Numbered from the stretch's first letter, positions 1 to 9,948 are shown. The stretch: 64,000 nucleotides of DNA from Rhodopirellula bahusiensis (GCF_002727185.1 NZ_NIZW01000017.1:62001-126000), one strand, 5' to 3'. Translations and numbers: made by a program. Notes: generated by a model from the letters alone, not told the origin.

Positions 1-2787
1 TTTGAAAGGACAGTTGTTACCGCAGTACCGCGTGCCGATGCAGCGGTTGTAGGTCATCGCGTTGAGCCCTTCGTCGGTGTGAACCGTTGCCGCGACCGGA
101 CAAACCTGCTCACACGGAGCCGTTTCGCAGTGCATGCAAGCGACGGGTTCTTGAACGATATCGGCAACGTCTGGATCACCTTGGAAGTACCGGTCGATCC
201 GCAACCAGTGCATTTCGCGGCTGTTACCCACTTGTTCCTTGCCGACGATGGGCACGTTGTTTTCGCTTTGACAAGCGATCACGCAGCCGTTGCAGCCAAG
301 GCACTTGGTCAAGTCAATCGACATGCCCCACTGCGGGATCTTCTCTTTGGTCTCCTCAATTCGGTTCATTGGCTCTTTCCAGAGCGAACCTTCTTCACCG
401 ACCGATGGGACGTGAGGCCCCTTGGCTTCGGTGAACTCAGGCAGCTTCTTGAGCAACTCAAGCGTGCCTTCACGAATCAGACTATGACTGCGAGTCTCCG
501 CCTCATCGCGTCCAAGCTCATCGATCGCCCAGTGATCCTGGGTCGTGACCAATTCATACTCGGTGTATCGCGGGCGAGCCTCGACCGGATGAGCGTATAA
601 CATCGAGTCGCTGAATCGGATGGGCGAAACGTTGACGCCAACCGGATCCACTTCCAGTTCGGTGGAACCGCCTACCGCACCGACGCGGGTTCGACCGTAG
701 CCGATTTGTGTTGTGATGACGCCGGGAGCACAGCCGGGCATTTCATAAACGGGCAACTCCACGGTCGAGTCGCCGCGACGAATCGCGACCATCAAACCGT
801 GTTTAATTCCCAGCGTTTCCGCGGTGCGTGGGCTCATGACCGCAGCGTTGTCCCAGACCAATTTGGTCAGGGCTTGCGGCATTTCCTGCAACCAACCGTT
901 GTTGGCAAAGCGACCGTCGTAGAGAGCTTCCGAAGCGGTGAAGACAACTTCAATGTCGTCTTGGTCGATATCCAAAGTGATCTCAGGAAGTTCGCCTGGC
1001 AGATCGACCGAGGTCTCGCCCGCCGACACTTCTTCCGCCGAGACAACGACTTCTTCCGAGAAACCATCGTGCAAGAGTTTCCGCCATTGGCGATCGCTGA
1101 TCGCTGAACCGGAAACTGAATCCGCGGTGCGTCGAACGAGCTTCTCACCCTCGGTGACTTCTTGGCCCAACATCAACGCCAAGACTTCTGCGGCGGAGCG
1201 ACCACCGAGCAGCGGCATGATTTGTGGCTGGCAAACGCCGTAGTGACCATCGACTCCGACGCAGTCACCCCAGGACTCAAGCGGGTGGCTCATTGGCAAC
1301 GACCATCCGCACTTTTCAGCGGTTTCGTCGTCGTAGATGCCCAAGTAAATCGAGTGTTCGACTCGATCGAGAGCCTTTGTGAAATCCATGTCGCCAGGAG
1401 CGGTGTGGACCACGTTAGTGTCGACCAACAACAACGTGCTCACGTCGCCTTTGTTGATTCGATCAAGTGTTTCCTTGAGCGTCAGCTGATTCTTCAGGTC
1501 CGCACCGGCGATGGGGCGGAAGGATTGGATCGAGCTGAGCGAACCAAGATTCGCGTTCATGTCGATGCCAGCGACAATCGCGTCCGCACCGAGTGTTTCG
1601 CCGATGACCACAACGCCCTTGTCGCCCGCGGCGGCCAAGTCAACAGCGGCGGCATTCAGGAATCGATCCAACCGAGCGGCGGCATCGATCTCGCTGTACG
1701 CGGCACCTTTTTCGGGCAAGTTTTCTAGATCGTATTGTTCACCGAGCGTTTCGCCGGCTTTGGCTTTTTCGACTCGGCGTCCGAGCTCCGCCAAGACAGC
1801 CTTCATTTGGCTGGGGCGAATCGCGATGCGAACATCGGCCGCTGCACCGGTGGTCGTGTAACCGCCTTCGGCGACGTACAGACGACTCATCTCGCCCTTG
1901 GATTCTTCTCGCATCGGATCGCGGTTTTTCGCGAACGTGCGAGAGTTGGCTTGGCTTCCGGTATCGCTGCCCAAGAAATCCGACTGGAAGGAAACGATGA
2001 CTTCCGCTTCGGTGAAGTCAAACTTCTGAGTGGCTGGTTTGCCAAAGACACGCTGGGTGGCTTCGTTCATCAAGCCACCATCGATTGAGTCGTAAACGCA
2101 GACCGATGCGGCAGGCAGCTTCTTTTGCAGTTCGCCAATCATCCGCAACGTGGTCGGCGAAGTCGTTGGCGACATCATCACAGCAACGGATTCGCCATCA
2201 CCAACCGATCGCAGCAACGCTTGGCCGTAATTCTCGAACGCAGCCCAGTCGGTTTCGATGCGACGATCCTCGGTACTGTCGTACTGGATCGGAACACCAG
2301 CTTCGCCGCGAGCGCGATCTGGGTCGTACAAACCAAGCACACAAGCTTGAGCGTATGTTCCCGCTCCACCGCCCGCCGGGTGAGTTGTGTTGGGTTCTGC
2401 TTTGATCGGACGACCGTCAACGCAAGTCACCAACAAATGCTGGACTTCACCAGCGAGTTCGAAGTTCGTGGCCGCTTGGTACGTCTCGCCAGGGACACGA
2501 TCCGCGGGACGCAGCACAAACGGAGCGATCAGTTCTTCGGGGTAGCGACACCCGGCGGCACCGGCCATGGCCAGCGACGCACCCATGATTTGCATCCATC
2601 GGCGACGCGAAACACCCTCGGGGAATTCCGATGCAGCGACCGGAAATTCGCGATGCAGGAAATCATTGACGAACGAATCGTCTTGACGAAATTCCGACAA
2701 GCTTCGCCAGTACTGCGGTTTCCCTGCAGCGGACGAGGAGGAGGCTTCGGAGGAATCGAAACCGGCGTCTTGGGTCGAAGTGGTCAT
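1..2787 (-). CDS. actB: Alternative complex III subunit ActB (molybdopterin-oxidoreductase-like, Fe-S), partial
   Basis: Iron-sulfur subunit of alternative complex III, which oxidises quinol and passes electrons to cytochromes. The ATG at 2787 opens a frame that stays open to base 1, so about 929 residues are present and the C-terminus is outside the window. Near the N-terminus a YWRSL motif is followed by SRRRWMQIMG and a hydrophobic stretch ending in AAGC, a Tat-like signal of the variant kind found in this family. Near the left edge the frame encodes a ferredoxin-like module: KCLGCNGCVIAC around base 300, then CMHCETAPCEQVC and CIGTRYCGNNCPF. These cysteine clusters would hold [4Fe-4S] centres. 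It lies 69 bp downstream of actA on the same strand, the usual ActA-ActB order. The family normally lacks a functional molybdenum site; I cannot test that here. Confidence 0.93.
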   Translation of the reverse strand, partial: MTTSTQDAGFDSSEASSSSAAGKPQYWRSLSEFRQDDSFVNDFLHREFPVAASEFPEGVSRRRWMQIMGASLAMAGAAGCRYPEELIAPFVLRPADRVPGETYQAATNFELAGEVQHLLVTCVDGRPIKAEPNTTHPAGGGAGTYAQACVLGLYDPDRARGEAGVPIQYDSTEDRRIETDWAAFENYGQALLRSVGDGESVAVMMSPTTSPTTLRMIGELQKKLPAASVCVYDSIDGGLMNEATQRVFGKPATQKFDFTEAEVIVSFQSDFLGSDTGSQANSRTFAKNRDPMREESKGEMSRLYVAEGGYTTTGAAADVRIAIRPSQMKAVLAELGRRVEKAKAGETLGEQYDLENLPEKGAAYSEIDAAARLDRFLNAAAVDLAAAGDKGVVVIGETLGADAIVAGIDMNANLGSLSSIQSFRPIAGADLKNQLTLKETLDRINKGDVSTLLLVDTNVVHTAPGDMDFTKALDRVEHSIYLGIYDDETAEKCGWSLPMSHPLESWGDCVGVDGHYGVCQPQIMPLLGGRSAAEVLALMLGQEVTEGEKLVRRTADSVSGSAISDRQWRKLLHDGFSEEVVVSAEEVSAGETSVDLPGELPEITLDIDQDDIEVVFTASEALYDGRFANNGWLQEMPQALTKLVWDNAAVMSPRTAETLGIKHGLMVAIRRGDSTVELPVYEMPGCAPGVITTQIGYGRTRVGAVGGSTELEVDPVGVNVSPIRFSDSMLYAHPVEARPRYTEYELVTTQDHWAIDELGRDEAETRSHSLIREGTLELLKKLPEFTEAKGPHVPSVGEEGSLWKEPMNRIEETKEKIPQWGMSIDLTKCLGCNGCVIACQSENNVPIVGKEQVGNSREMHWLRIDRYFQGDPDVADIVQEPVACMHCETAPCEQVCPVAATVHTDEGLNAMTYNRCIGTRYCGNNCPFK

Positions 2788-2856
2788 GGAGGCGAATCTT
2801 CTCAGTTCAGTTTGCGGTGAGTCAGCTGAATTCAGCGGCCAGTTGGTCTCGATGGA

Positions 2857-3561
2857 CTATCGGTGACAAACCGCACAATGGACTTGTGGATTGATGTTGT
2901 GTTCTTCTCGATGGGCTTTCGCGAATTCCGCTTGGTCGGCGAATTCACCCCAGTCGTGGTCTTCCGCTTTCCAATCGAGTTTGGTGACCAACTCGACGGG
3001 GCGAAGATGTTCGTTTGGGTTTCGGTGACAGGTGATGCACCATGCCATCGACAGTTGCTCGTGCTGGTACACGACTTCCATTTGGTCGATGCGTCCGTGG
3101 CAAGAAACGCAACTGACGCCGGAATTCACGTGCGCGGCGTGATTGAAGTAGACGAATTCAGGCAGGTTGTGAATTCGTTTCCAAGCCACGCTGCGACCGG
3201 TTTTCCAGCTCTCGTGGATCGGTGCCAAACTGGCTTTGTCCGTGTGAACGGCACCCAAAGCGGTTTGACCGTTCTCGGCAGCAGGCGAGTGACAGTTCAC
3301 GCAGGTCGCCGTGGGAGGAACGGCAGCGTGAGCGGCGTCGAAAACAGTGTTGTGGCAATACCGACAATCCATTTTCAACTGTCCCGCGTGAATCGCGTGA
3401 CTAAATGGAACTGGCTGGGTCGGTTGGTAGCCCACGTTGAGCGTCTGAGGGTCCGTGACCAATCCACCCATGGCGGCGGCGTAAACGCCTCCGCCAACAA
3501 TGGCCAGTCCTAGAACGCCCAAGAAGGGATTGACCCAACGTGGAAACAAAAAACGTTTCAT
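2857..3561 (-). CDS. actA: Alternative complex III subunit ActA, pentaheme cytochrome c
   Basis: Multiheme c-type cytochrome, 234 residues, expected on the periplasmic side of the membrane as the electron-exit module of alternative complex III. An N-terminal hydrophobic segment (about residues 12-32) can act as a membrane anchor. Five CxxCH heme-binding motifs are readable: CRYCH, CVNCH, CVSCH, CITCH and CAVCH, the last two residues before the stop. Five hemes is the usual number for ActA. It is the first gene of the minus-strand actA-actB unit, and actC onward should follow beyond the left edge. Start is ATG with a weak GGA upstream. Confidence 0.93.
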   Translation of the reverse strand: MKRFLFPRWVNPFLGVLGLAIVGGGVYAAAMGGLVTDPQTLNVGYQPTQPVPFSHAIHAGQLKMDCRYCHNTVFDAAHAAVPPTATCVNCHSPAAENGQTALGAVHTDKASLAPIHESWKTGRSVAWKRIHNLPEFVYFNHAAHVNSGVSCVSCHGRIDQMEVVYQHEQLSMAWCITCHRNPNEHLRPVELVTKLDWKAEDHDWGEFADQAEFAKAHREEHNINPQVHCAVCHR

Positions 3562-3908
3562 GATCGATCCAAATCACACGCCAACGGAAACCAATTGCCT
3601 AACCGCGATTCGCAACTGAGGGATCACCTCAGAGCCAACACGATCGAACAACGTCGACGAGACAAGAAAAAGTAATAGAGCATCCGCGCAACTCTTCCCA
3701 ACGCGGGCCGGGATTATCAGTCGGAAACACCTGCGAGGGCAAGGCCAGCGAAGGATCAGCGACATTGTGTCGCACAAAAAAACGAACCACGGCCGACATT
3801 ACCGGCCCTTGACTGGCCCGCGCACTCGCCTACGCAACTGCGCAGCACTCCAGACCCACGGCCGAGGTGAACCTAGGGCAAGCAGGGAACCTAGGAAGAC
3901 ACCCGCAT
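3562..3908. other. Intergenic region upstream of actA, with a short direct repeat
   Basis: This 347-bp gap lies between the pyrF stop and the actA start, both on the minus strand, so it should hold the actA promoter. I could not pick a convincing -35/-10 pair. Next to the pyrF stop, GAACCTAGG occurs twice (3869-3877 and 3887-3895) with an 18-bp period, and each copy contains the palindrome CCTAGG. A 67-codon minus-strand frame at 3574-3777 looks like chance. Confidence 0.5.
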
Positions 3909-4814
3909 TTAGCCTTTCAGTTGCTCGTTCATCTGCACCGTCGCCGCCCGGACCGCATCCTGCCAGTTACTTTCGTCCGCCTTCACTGAGAACTCCTCTC
4001 GCTTGTGAGCAAAGATGATGTGACGCGAACTATTCACGACGGCTCCAGCCCCGTTGGCATCCATCGCGGCACGCACATCGTCGGCCGATCCTCCCTGAGC
4101 CCCGAAACCGGGCACCAGCAGAATGCTGTTCGGCATCGCCTTTCTCATCTCGACCAGTTGTTCGGGGTAGGTCGCTCCGACCACCGCTCCCACGGGACCA
4201 TAGCCATCTGCATCGAGTCGCGTTTGGTTCAGTTCGGTGACCAATTCCGCGACCGACTGATAAACCGTCTTTCCGTCGACACTGAGGTCCTGCAGGTAAC
4301 CGCCGCCGGGGTTGGATGTCTTCACGAGAACAAAAATGCCCGCCGCTCGCCGGTCGCAAACCTCCACGAACGGCTCCAAGCTGTCTCGTCCCAAATACGG
4401 ACTGACGGTCAACGCGTCGCTGCCCCATGGCGATCGATCAGGCTCGGCACTACCCAGGTAGGCGTCCGCATAGGCCGTCGCGGTGCTGCCGATGTCATTG
4501 CGTTTGCCATCGGTGATGACAATCAATCCCGCTCGATTCGCATGCGAGATGACTTCGCCGAGCGAAACCATTCCCGCCGGACCGAGCTGCTCGAAAAACG
4601 CTGCCTGCGGCTTCACGCATGGCACCAAACCCGCAACTGCGTCAATGATTTCGCAACAAAACTGAGTGTAGGCAGCCGCAACCGAATCTTTTCGATCGCC
4701 CGAGACGCTTTCTCGAAGCGGCTTTGGCAACTGCTCCAGCCGCGGGTCCAAACCCACACAAGTCACCGACCCGGTCCGCAAGATTGCCGCATTGAGCTGC
4801 GTGGCAAATGTCAT
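3909..4814 (-). CDS. pyrF: Orotidine 5'-phosphate decarboxylase (type 2)
   Basis: Decarboxylates OMP to UMP, the last step of de novo pyrimidine synthesis, in the cytoplasm. The protein has 301 residues from the ATG at 4814. The N-terminus carries CVGLDPRLEQLP. The catalytic charged cluster is DGKRNDIGSTA, and LVKTSNPGGGYLQ is typical of the longer type 2 enzymes. A GTG nine bases upstream (4823) is also in frame, but the ATG is better placed, with GGGG eight bases upstream. The gene stands alone between actA and an oppositely oriented response regulator. Confidence 0.95.
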   Translation of the reverse strand: MTFATQLNAAILRTGSVTCVGLDPRLEQLPKPLRESVSGDRKDSVAAAYTQFCCEIIDAVAGLVPCVKPQAAFFEQLGPAGMVSLGEVISHANRAGLIVITDGKRNDIGSTATAYADAYLGSAEPDRSPWGSDALTVSPYLGRDSLEPFVEVCDRRAAGIFVLVKTSNPGGGYLQDLSVDGKTVYQSVAELVTELNQTRLDADGYGPVGAVVGATYPEQLVEMRKAMPNSILLVPGFGAQGGSADDVRAAMDANGAGAVVNSSRHIIFAHKREEFSVKADESNWQDAVRAATVQMNEQLKG

Positions 4815-5316
4815 CAAATACACCCCATGGAATTTTTGAATTCAAACAACGGGAATGCTATCGGATTCGCGCCGAATTGTCGGCCCAGCCACATCCGCTT
4901 TTCACCTCCTGCTGCACCAGCCAATCAAGCGACCAAAAACACTGCTTCAAAACGGGCGCACCTGAACAGATCACCACTTACCCACTCGCCGCCGAGCGGC
5001 TGCTTCACCACCCGCACCAACGACATAGCTCACCCCCATGACACCCTTATTTTCCCCTAACTCCAACGCCGCCTCCCCAAGCATGAGCTAACTTTCCTCC
5101 ATATGGGCCGCTCAAACCTTGCGTGTGTACAAACCCGCATGACGCATTGGGCCAAACGCAATCGATCAAGTTTGGCACAGACTGCAACCAAATCCGAACG
5201 CCCGGACTTGCCAACCTGACGCTGCTGAAAAAGAGAGTGGCCACCGTCGCCACGAGATACCAAACCTCGTGACCCCCAGTGCCTGACAACAAACTGACGA
5301 TCAAGAGTGCAACAAG
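4815..5316. other. Intergenic region between divergent pyrF and response-regulator genes
   Basis: A 502-bp gap between divergently transcribed genes, so it must carry both promoters. I see no RNA gene, repeat or convincing promoter pair. Short frames on the minus strand here (for example 5047-5304) have no family-like content. Confidence 0.4.
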
Positions 5317-6483
5317 ATGGCTGAAAGAATACTGTTCGTCGACGACGACCCGGTCCTACTAAACATTCTTGCCGAAGTTGCTCGCAAGAAACTACCTCCT
5401 CACTATCGCGTGTACACAGCCGAAGGTGGCGAAGCAGCGGTCGAATCGGCCAACTCACAGGGACCATTTTCAGTCGTCATTGTCGACATGCAAATGCCCG
5501 ACTTAAACGGCATCGAAACGATCAGCCTTCTCCGCAAGAAGTTGCCCAATGCGGTCTTTGTAATGCTGACTGGTAACAAGGAACTGGACACCGCCATGCA
5601 AGCGGTCAACGACGGCAAGGTCTTCAAGTTCTTGACGAAACCTTGTGAGCCCCGCTGCATCATCTCGACAATCGAAGAAGCCCAGTCGGAACACAACTCA
5701 ATGGTGTCCGCAAAAGATCTGCTGAGCGGGACTTTCGCAGGCACGCTTGACCTGATGACCGATCTCATCGAAATGCCCGACGGTCGGCACATTGACACAA
5801 CCCGCATGCTGGAATCGACCAGTGATCTGGCAAAGAACCTTTCGATCGATCTTGGCTGGGAAGAACGGATCGCCGCTCGGATCTGCCTGGTCGGCCTCGC
5901 GATCCTTTCACCCCAAGAGTCCGAAGAATTCAACTGCCTGGACCCGACCTCAGATAAACACAAAGCACTGTTTGCAAAGATCTGCAAAACATCCGCTGGA
6001 CTCCTGCAGAAGATCCCGCGACTTGGCTGGATCGTGGACCTGCTTTGTGTTGTTCCTCGGGCAGACAAGTATCGCGAAACCGGTCGGCGAATCGAAGCCT
6101 CAGCGCTGCTTTTGAAAGTCGTGTTCTACTGGAACTTCCTCACGACAAAGGGACTCTGCATCGAAGCAGCCTCCTCAACAATCCAAAAGATCATGCCGGG
6201 CCTGTCAAGCAATATGATCCGTGCGATGGAAGGTCTTCACGATAACCAAGACACCATTCGCATTAAGCAAGTTCCGGTCAGCGACTTGCTGCCTGGAATG
6301 ATTCCTTACGAGACAATCTCGGTCGACCAAGACTGCAAAGTCATCACGGGCGGTCGTCACCTGACGTCTCAAGTGATCGAGAACCTACAACGAAATCTAG
6401 CTTTCAACGACGACAGCGTCGCTGTTGTCGAGAGTTCCATTTCAGCAGCGTCCTATCAAGCCGAAGCTGGAATACTGGTCTGA
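5317..6483 (+). CDS. Response regulator with degenerate HD-GYP-like output domain
   Basis: Two-component regulator of 388 residues. Residues 1-120 form a receiver domain with the acidic pocket VDDDP, phospho-acceptor D57 in VDMQMPDLNG, T85 in MLTGN and K108 in LTKPC. Residues about 150-340 follow the helical layout of an HD-GYP phosphodiesterase (GRHIDTTRMLE, then LGWEERIAARICLVGLAIL), but the HD pair expected before the GLAIL-like segment is CL, and no HHE or GYP motif is present. The C-terminal PVSDLLPGMIPYETI segment is the small domain that often follows HD-GYP regulators. It is probably a non-catalytic binding or scaffold relative. No kinase gene is adjacent. Confidence 0.75.
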   Translation: MAERILFVDDDPVLLNILAEVARKKLPPHYRVYTAEGGEAAVESANSQGPFSVVIVDMQMPDLNGIETISLLRKKLPNAVFVMLTGNKELDTAMQAVNDGKVFKFLTKPCEPRCIISTIEEAQSEHNSMVSAKDLLSGTFAGTLDLMTDLIEMPDGRHIDTTRMLESTSDLAKNLSIDLGWEERIAARICLVGLAILSPQESEEFNCLDPTSDKHKALFAKICKTSAGLLQKIPRLGWIVDLLCVVPRADKYRETGRRIEASALLLKVVFYWNFLTTKGLCIEAASSTIQKIMPGLSSNMIRAMEGLHDNQDTIRIKQVPVSDLLPGMIPYETISVDQDCKVITGGRHLTSQVIENLQRNLAFNDDSVAVVESSISAASYQAEAGILV

Positions 6484-6486
6484 GAA

Positions 6487-7092
6487 TCACGCAGCTGCCA
6501 ACCGCGACGACTCTGCCGTCCGCAGCAACAACCGGCCGTCGTCCAACCATTCGCTCACGAACCTTTGTCCCTGCAAAGCCTCCAGTTCAATTCGCACAGG
6601 CACTGACTCAGGCAACGCGTCTCCCGCCGCACATTCTCGTTCGTGAAATCCGCCTGTCGCTGAGCCGACGAATTTGGTTGCCAGCGCAAGCTTGACCCCA
6701 GCCGTGGTCATCGGGTCAACATTCTGCGGAAACAAATCGGTCTCTTGATCAGCGGCTGCGACGTCCATCGCATGCCATCGGCCATCGGCGAACTTCAGCC
6801 AAACCTTCATGCCGAGCAACGCGTTGGGGAGCGTGCTGTTGTTCACAACCGCCAAATACAGCCAGTACTTCAGCACGATCTGGTCCTCCGCAGGAGCCAC
6901 TCGCCGATAAGTGGCGGTGTCCTCCATCGCCATCAGCAACGTCCCTCGCAGCCCCGTGACGCTGCAAGCAATCAGCTTAGCCCGCTCGCGATTTGCTCGG
7001 ACAAGCCAAAAGTAGAACGTCGACACGACAGCAAAAAACGATGCTGCCAGCGACAAACTTTCGCGAGCCATTTCCATCTCTGACCAAGCCAT
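6487..7092 (-). CDS. Single-pass membrane protein of unknown function
   Basis: A 201-residue protein that I do not recognise. The ATG at 7092 is preceded by AGGAG eight bases upstream; a GTG at 7110 is in frame but less well placed. Residues about 10-30 form one hydrophobic segment (LSLAASFFAVVSTFYFWLV) followed by RANRER, suggesting a membrane anchor with the rest in the cytoplasm. The remainder looks like a beta-rich soluble domain with no motif I can name. It ends three bases from the convergent response regulator stop. Confidence 0.6.
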   Translation of the reverse strand: MAWSEMEMARESLSLAASFFAVVSTFYFWLVRANRERAKLIACSVTGLRGTLLMAMEDTATYRRVAPAEDQIVLKYWLYLAVVNNSTLPNALLGMKVWLKFADGRWHAMDVAAADQETDLFPQNVDPMTTAGVKLALATKFVGSATGGFHERECAAGDALPESVPVRIELEALQGQRFVSEWLDDGRLLLRTAESSRLAAA

Positions 7093-7237
7093 CTTCGATC
7101 TCCTGCACACCGAGCAATTGTTTGCCCCGGTCTACCGAAGCGCAGCAAGCTGGCGAAAGAGAGAATCGCGGACAACCCTGGTATGAAACTCATCCAGAAA
7201 CACTCAGACCGGAAGCCCGAGGGTTGCCCGTCGCAAA

Positions 7238-7828
7238 TTAACCGCGGGCGACTTCGAAAGCCGTGATTTTCTCTTCGTGCATCAGCGTTTGAGCGATGTC
7301 ATCCAGACCGTGCAGCATGTTGTGCCGACGACTCGCATCCACCTCAAACGAACGCTCGAAGCCTTCGTTGTCCGTGACGACCTGGTTTTCCAAATCGACG
7401 GTCAACTGATAAGGGTTCCCCTTCGCGGCTCGCTGGAACAACTCTTCCACGTCTTCTTCAGACAATGCGATCGGCAAAACGCCGTTCTTGAAGCAGTTAT
7501 TGAAGAAGATGTCGGCGAAGGAAGGAGCAATCACGGCGCGGAAGCCGTAGTCGTCCAGAGCCCAAACGGCGTGTTCACGACTGCTGCCGCTACCGAAGTT
7601 CTGACGCGTGAGCAAAATCGACGCACCTTTGACATTGATGCGATTGAGCTCAAAGTCTGGGTTGTCAGTCTCGCCGTCTTCCAAGAAACGCCAATCAAAA
7701 AACAGGAACTGACCGAAACCAGTTCGCTCGATGCGTTTCAGGAATTGCTTGGGAATGATTTGGTCGGTGTCGACGTTGGCACGATCCAGCGTTGCGACAA
7801 CGCCTTGGTGTACGGTGAAGTTTTGCAT
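7238..7828 (-). CDS. leuD: 3-isopropylmalate dehydratase small subunit
   Basis: Small subunit of isopropylmalate isomerase (leucine pathway), 196 residues. [18 protein letters not shown] at the N-terminus and [18 protein letters not shown] are the diagnostic swivel-domain motifs of LeuD. It pairs with LeuC encoded upstream on the same strand, but 173 bp separate them and a hairpin followed by a T-rich tract lies in between. A second small hairpin (GAAGCC-GCA-GGCTTC) sits just before the ATG and contains the only AGG that could serve as ribosome-binding site. Confidence 0.96.
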   Translation of the reverse strand: MQNFTVHQGVVATLDRANVDTDQIIPKQFLKRIERTGFGQFLFFDWRFLEDGETDNPDFELNRINVKGASILLTRQNFGSGSSREHAVWALDDYGFRAVIAPSFADIFFNNCFKNGVLPIALSEEDVEELFQRAAKGNPYQLTVDLENQVVTDNEGFERSFEVDASRRHNMLHGLDDIAQTLMHEEKITAFEVARG

Positions 7829-7829
7829 G

Positions 7830-7884
7830 ATGGAAGCCTGCGGCTTCAGCTATTAGCGATTGGCTTTTAGCTGTTAGCGATGAA
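7830..7884. repeat. Hairpin plus 21-bp-period repeat in the leuD leader
   Basis: On the minus strand the leuD ATG is directly preceded by GAAGCC-GCA-GGCTTC, a perfect 6-bp stem with a 3-base loop. Next to it are GCTATTAGCGAT (7849-7860) and GCTGTTAGCGAT (7870-7881), 11 of 12 bases identical and 21 bases apart. The mix of hairpin and TTAGC-rich repeat looks like an interspersed intergenic element; one copy does not prove that. Confidence 0.55.
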
Positions 7885-7933
7885 TGGATGGTTTATTCGC
7901 CGCGGGGTGCTCGCCCCGGTTGCCGGCGTGAAG

Positions 7934-7968
7934 ACAAAAAACAAAAGGCTAGCAGTGCGTCGCTAGCC
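7934..7968 (-). terminator. Intrinsic terminator after leuC
   Basis: Read on the minus strand, GGCTAGC and GCTAGCC form a perfect 7-bp stem around an 8-base loop, followed immediately by TTTTGTTTTTTG. This is a good Rho-independent terminator and lies 34 bp downstream of the leuC stop, before leuD. Confidence 0.7.
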
Positions 7969-8001
7969 GCTCATGGTCGAGCTGAATCACCGGTTGGCAA
8001 C

Positions 8002-9459
8002 TCAGCGATAGTCCCAATCGCGAATGTCGACGAAGTGGCCTTTGATCGCGGCAGCGGCAGCCATCGCCGGGCTGACCAAGTGCGTTCGGCCTCCCTTGCC
8101 TTGACGCCCCTCGAAGTTGCGATTGCTGGTGCTGGCGCAACGTTCACCCGGAGCCAACTTGTCCGGGTTCATCGCCAAGCACATGCTGCAACCGGCTTCT
8201 CGCCAATCGAAACCAGCTTCGATGAAGACTTTGTGCAGGCCTTCTTCTTCCGCTTGCAGTTTCACCTTGCCACTACCGGGGACGATCATCGCGTTGACTT
8301 TGTCACTGCAATGGTGCCCCTTGATGACAGCCGCGGCAGCTCGCAAATCTTCGATCCGTGCATTGGTGCATGAACCGATGAAAACGCGATTGATCTCGAT
8401 CTCGGTGATCGGAGTACCGGCTTTCAAGTCCATGTACTGCAGTGCCGATGCGGTCGACTTCTGAACATTGATATCGGTGCTGTCGCCTGGCGATGGAACC
8501 ACCGAATCGACGCTGCAAACTTGACCAGGGTTGGTTCCCCAAGTCACTTGCGGCCGGATGTCCGAGCCTTTGTAGAGGTTACTTCGGTCATAAGTCGCAC
8601 CGGGGTCGGATGGCAACTTTTCCCAAGCTTCCACCGCGGCATCGAAATCCGTCGGACATTCTGGACGGCCACGAAGGTAGTCGAATGTGGTTTGGTCAGG
8701 AGCGATCATGCCGGCGCGAGCCCCAGCTTCGATCGACATGTTGCAAACCGTCATTCGCTCTTCCATCGACAGGTTGCGAACTGCGTCCCCGGTGAATTCC
8801 AGAACGTAGCCCGTGCCACCTGCCGTTCCGATCTCGCCGATCAGATACAGGATCATGTCCTTCGCTGTCACTCCACGAGCCAAGTCGCCATCGACGCGAA
8901 GTTCGAATGTTTTGGGCTTGAACTGCAGCAGCGTTTGCGTTGCCAGAACGTGTTCGACTTCGCTGGTTCCGATTCCGAACGCGAGCGATCCGAACGCGCC
9001 GTGAGTGGCGGTGTGAGAGTCGCCGCACACGATCGTCATGCCGGGCTGGGTGTAGCCGTTCTCTGGGCCGATCACGTGAACGATTCCTTGTCGCACATCA
9101 TCGATGTCGAACAGCTCGACTCCGAACTCTTTGCAGTTCTCACGCAGCGTTTCGATCTGCTTGCGGCTGATCGGATCAGCGATGGGCAAACTGCGATCGG
9201 ACGTTGGAACGTTGTGATCGGGAGTCGCGATGGTTCGCTCAGGGCGACGGACCGGGCGGTTGTTGATCCGCAGTCCCTCGAACGCTTGGGGGCTGGTCAC
9301 TTCATGGACCAAGTGCAGATCGATGTAGATGATCGCGGGCCCGGACTCGGGAGCGTGAACCAGGTGCTGGTCCCAAATTTTGTCCAGCAACGTTCGGCTG
9401 CCGGTGGATTGCGTAGCGGCTCCCGCTGAGCTGGGAGCGGTGGAAGAAGCGTCAGACAT
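8002..9459 (-). CDS. leuC: 3-isopropylmalate dehydratase large subunit
   Basis: Large [4Fe-4S] subunit of isopropylmalate isomerase, converting 2- to 3-isopropylmalate; 485 residues. Cluster ligands are readable as the cysteine in [13 protein letters not shown] and the pair in [24 protein letters not shown] is the aconitase-family signature. The N-terminus has about 20 extra Ser/Ala-rich residues before [11 protein letters not shown], where the conserved part begins, so a later start cannot be excluded. It precedes leuD on the same strand; leuB lies far away at 38 kb. Confidence 0.96.
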   Translation of the reverse strand: MSDASSTAPSSAGAATQSTGSRTLLDKIWDQHLVHAPESGPAIIYIDLHLVHEVTSPQAFEGLRINNRPVRRPERTIATPDHNVPTSDRSLPIADPISRKQIETLRENCKEFGVELFDIDDVRQGIVHVIGPENGYTQPGMTIVCGDSHTATHGAFGSLAFGIGTSEVEHVLATQTLLQFKPKTFELRVDGDLARGVTAKDMILYLIGEIGTAGGTGYVLEFTGDAVRNLSMEERMTVCNMSIEAGARAGMIAPDQTTFDYLRGRPECPTDFDAAVEAWEKLPSDPGATYDRSNLYKGSDIRPQVTWGTNPGQVCSVDSVVPSPGDSTDINVQKSTASALQYMDLKAGTPITEIEINRVFIGSCTNARIEDLRAAAAVIKGHHCSDKVNAMIVPGSGKVKLQAEEEGLHKVFIEAGFDWREAGCSMCLAMNPDKLAPGERCASTSNRNFEGRQGKGGRTHLVSPAMAAAAAIKGHFVDIRDWDYR

Positions 9460-9628
9460 GGATCGTGAGACGAGCGTGGGTGGGGAAAACTGGGATTTCT
9501 ATCCCGGGAACCCGACACTGTCGACACTCAAGGGCAACCTGTCAACTCAAAGCTGAGTCAGAAGTTGTGCTCCGTCTCCGCCCGCCGAGTGCTCCGAATC
9601 GAACACTCCACGAAGGTCATTCTTCGGT

Positions 9629-9826
9629 TCAGACGGGTTCTTCGATGAATTCCTGAACCGGCTGCTGTCCGGGAACAATTCGCGTGATGCTGACCTTGGT
9701 GCGGCGAAGTTCTTCCACCTCTTCCAAGAGATTGTTGAGCAAATCCGCGATCTCGGCTCCTGCCGTCTCGCCGATGTGGACCATGAGTGCTTTGCGTGAG
9801 TTGTAGCTCAAACCCCGATCGTTCAT
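9629..9826 (-). CDS. Small conserved-looking protein with a short coiled coil
   Basis: A 65-residue protein of unknown function. The longer frame opens at 9895, but the ATG at 9826, beginning MNDRGLSYNSRKALMV, is the natural start, with GGAG about ten bases upstream. The central segment IADLLNNLLEEVEELRR has a heptad pattern, and the C-terminus is acidic (EFIEEPV). It follows glmS on the same strand after 122 bp. No family recognised. Confidence 0.55.
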   Translation of the reverse strand: MNDRGLSYNSRKALMVHIGETAGAEIADLLNNLLEEVEELRRTKVSITRIVPGQQPVQEFIEEPV

Positions 9827-9948
9827 CTCAGGAGAACTCCGCTGCAGGTTGGAAGGAAAGGAACAGGAAAACGCCGACTTCGACACTAGGAGCAATGTTT
9901 CGATGAGTGAAACCCTAGTTGGATACGGAAATCGCTCGACCGCGAAAT

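Noticed and set aside
3574..3777. 67-codon minus-strand frame before actA
   Set aside because: No Shine-Dalgarno, odd composition and no similarity to leader peptides or Act subunits.
4005..5060. 351-codon plus-strand frame
   Set aside because: Mostly antisense to pyrF, with a low-complexity end in the intergenic region.
8521..9429. 302-codon plus-strand frame
   Set aside because: Antisense shadow of leuC.
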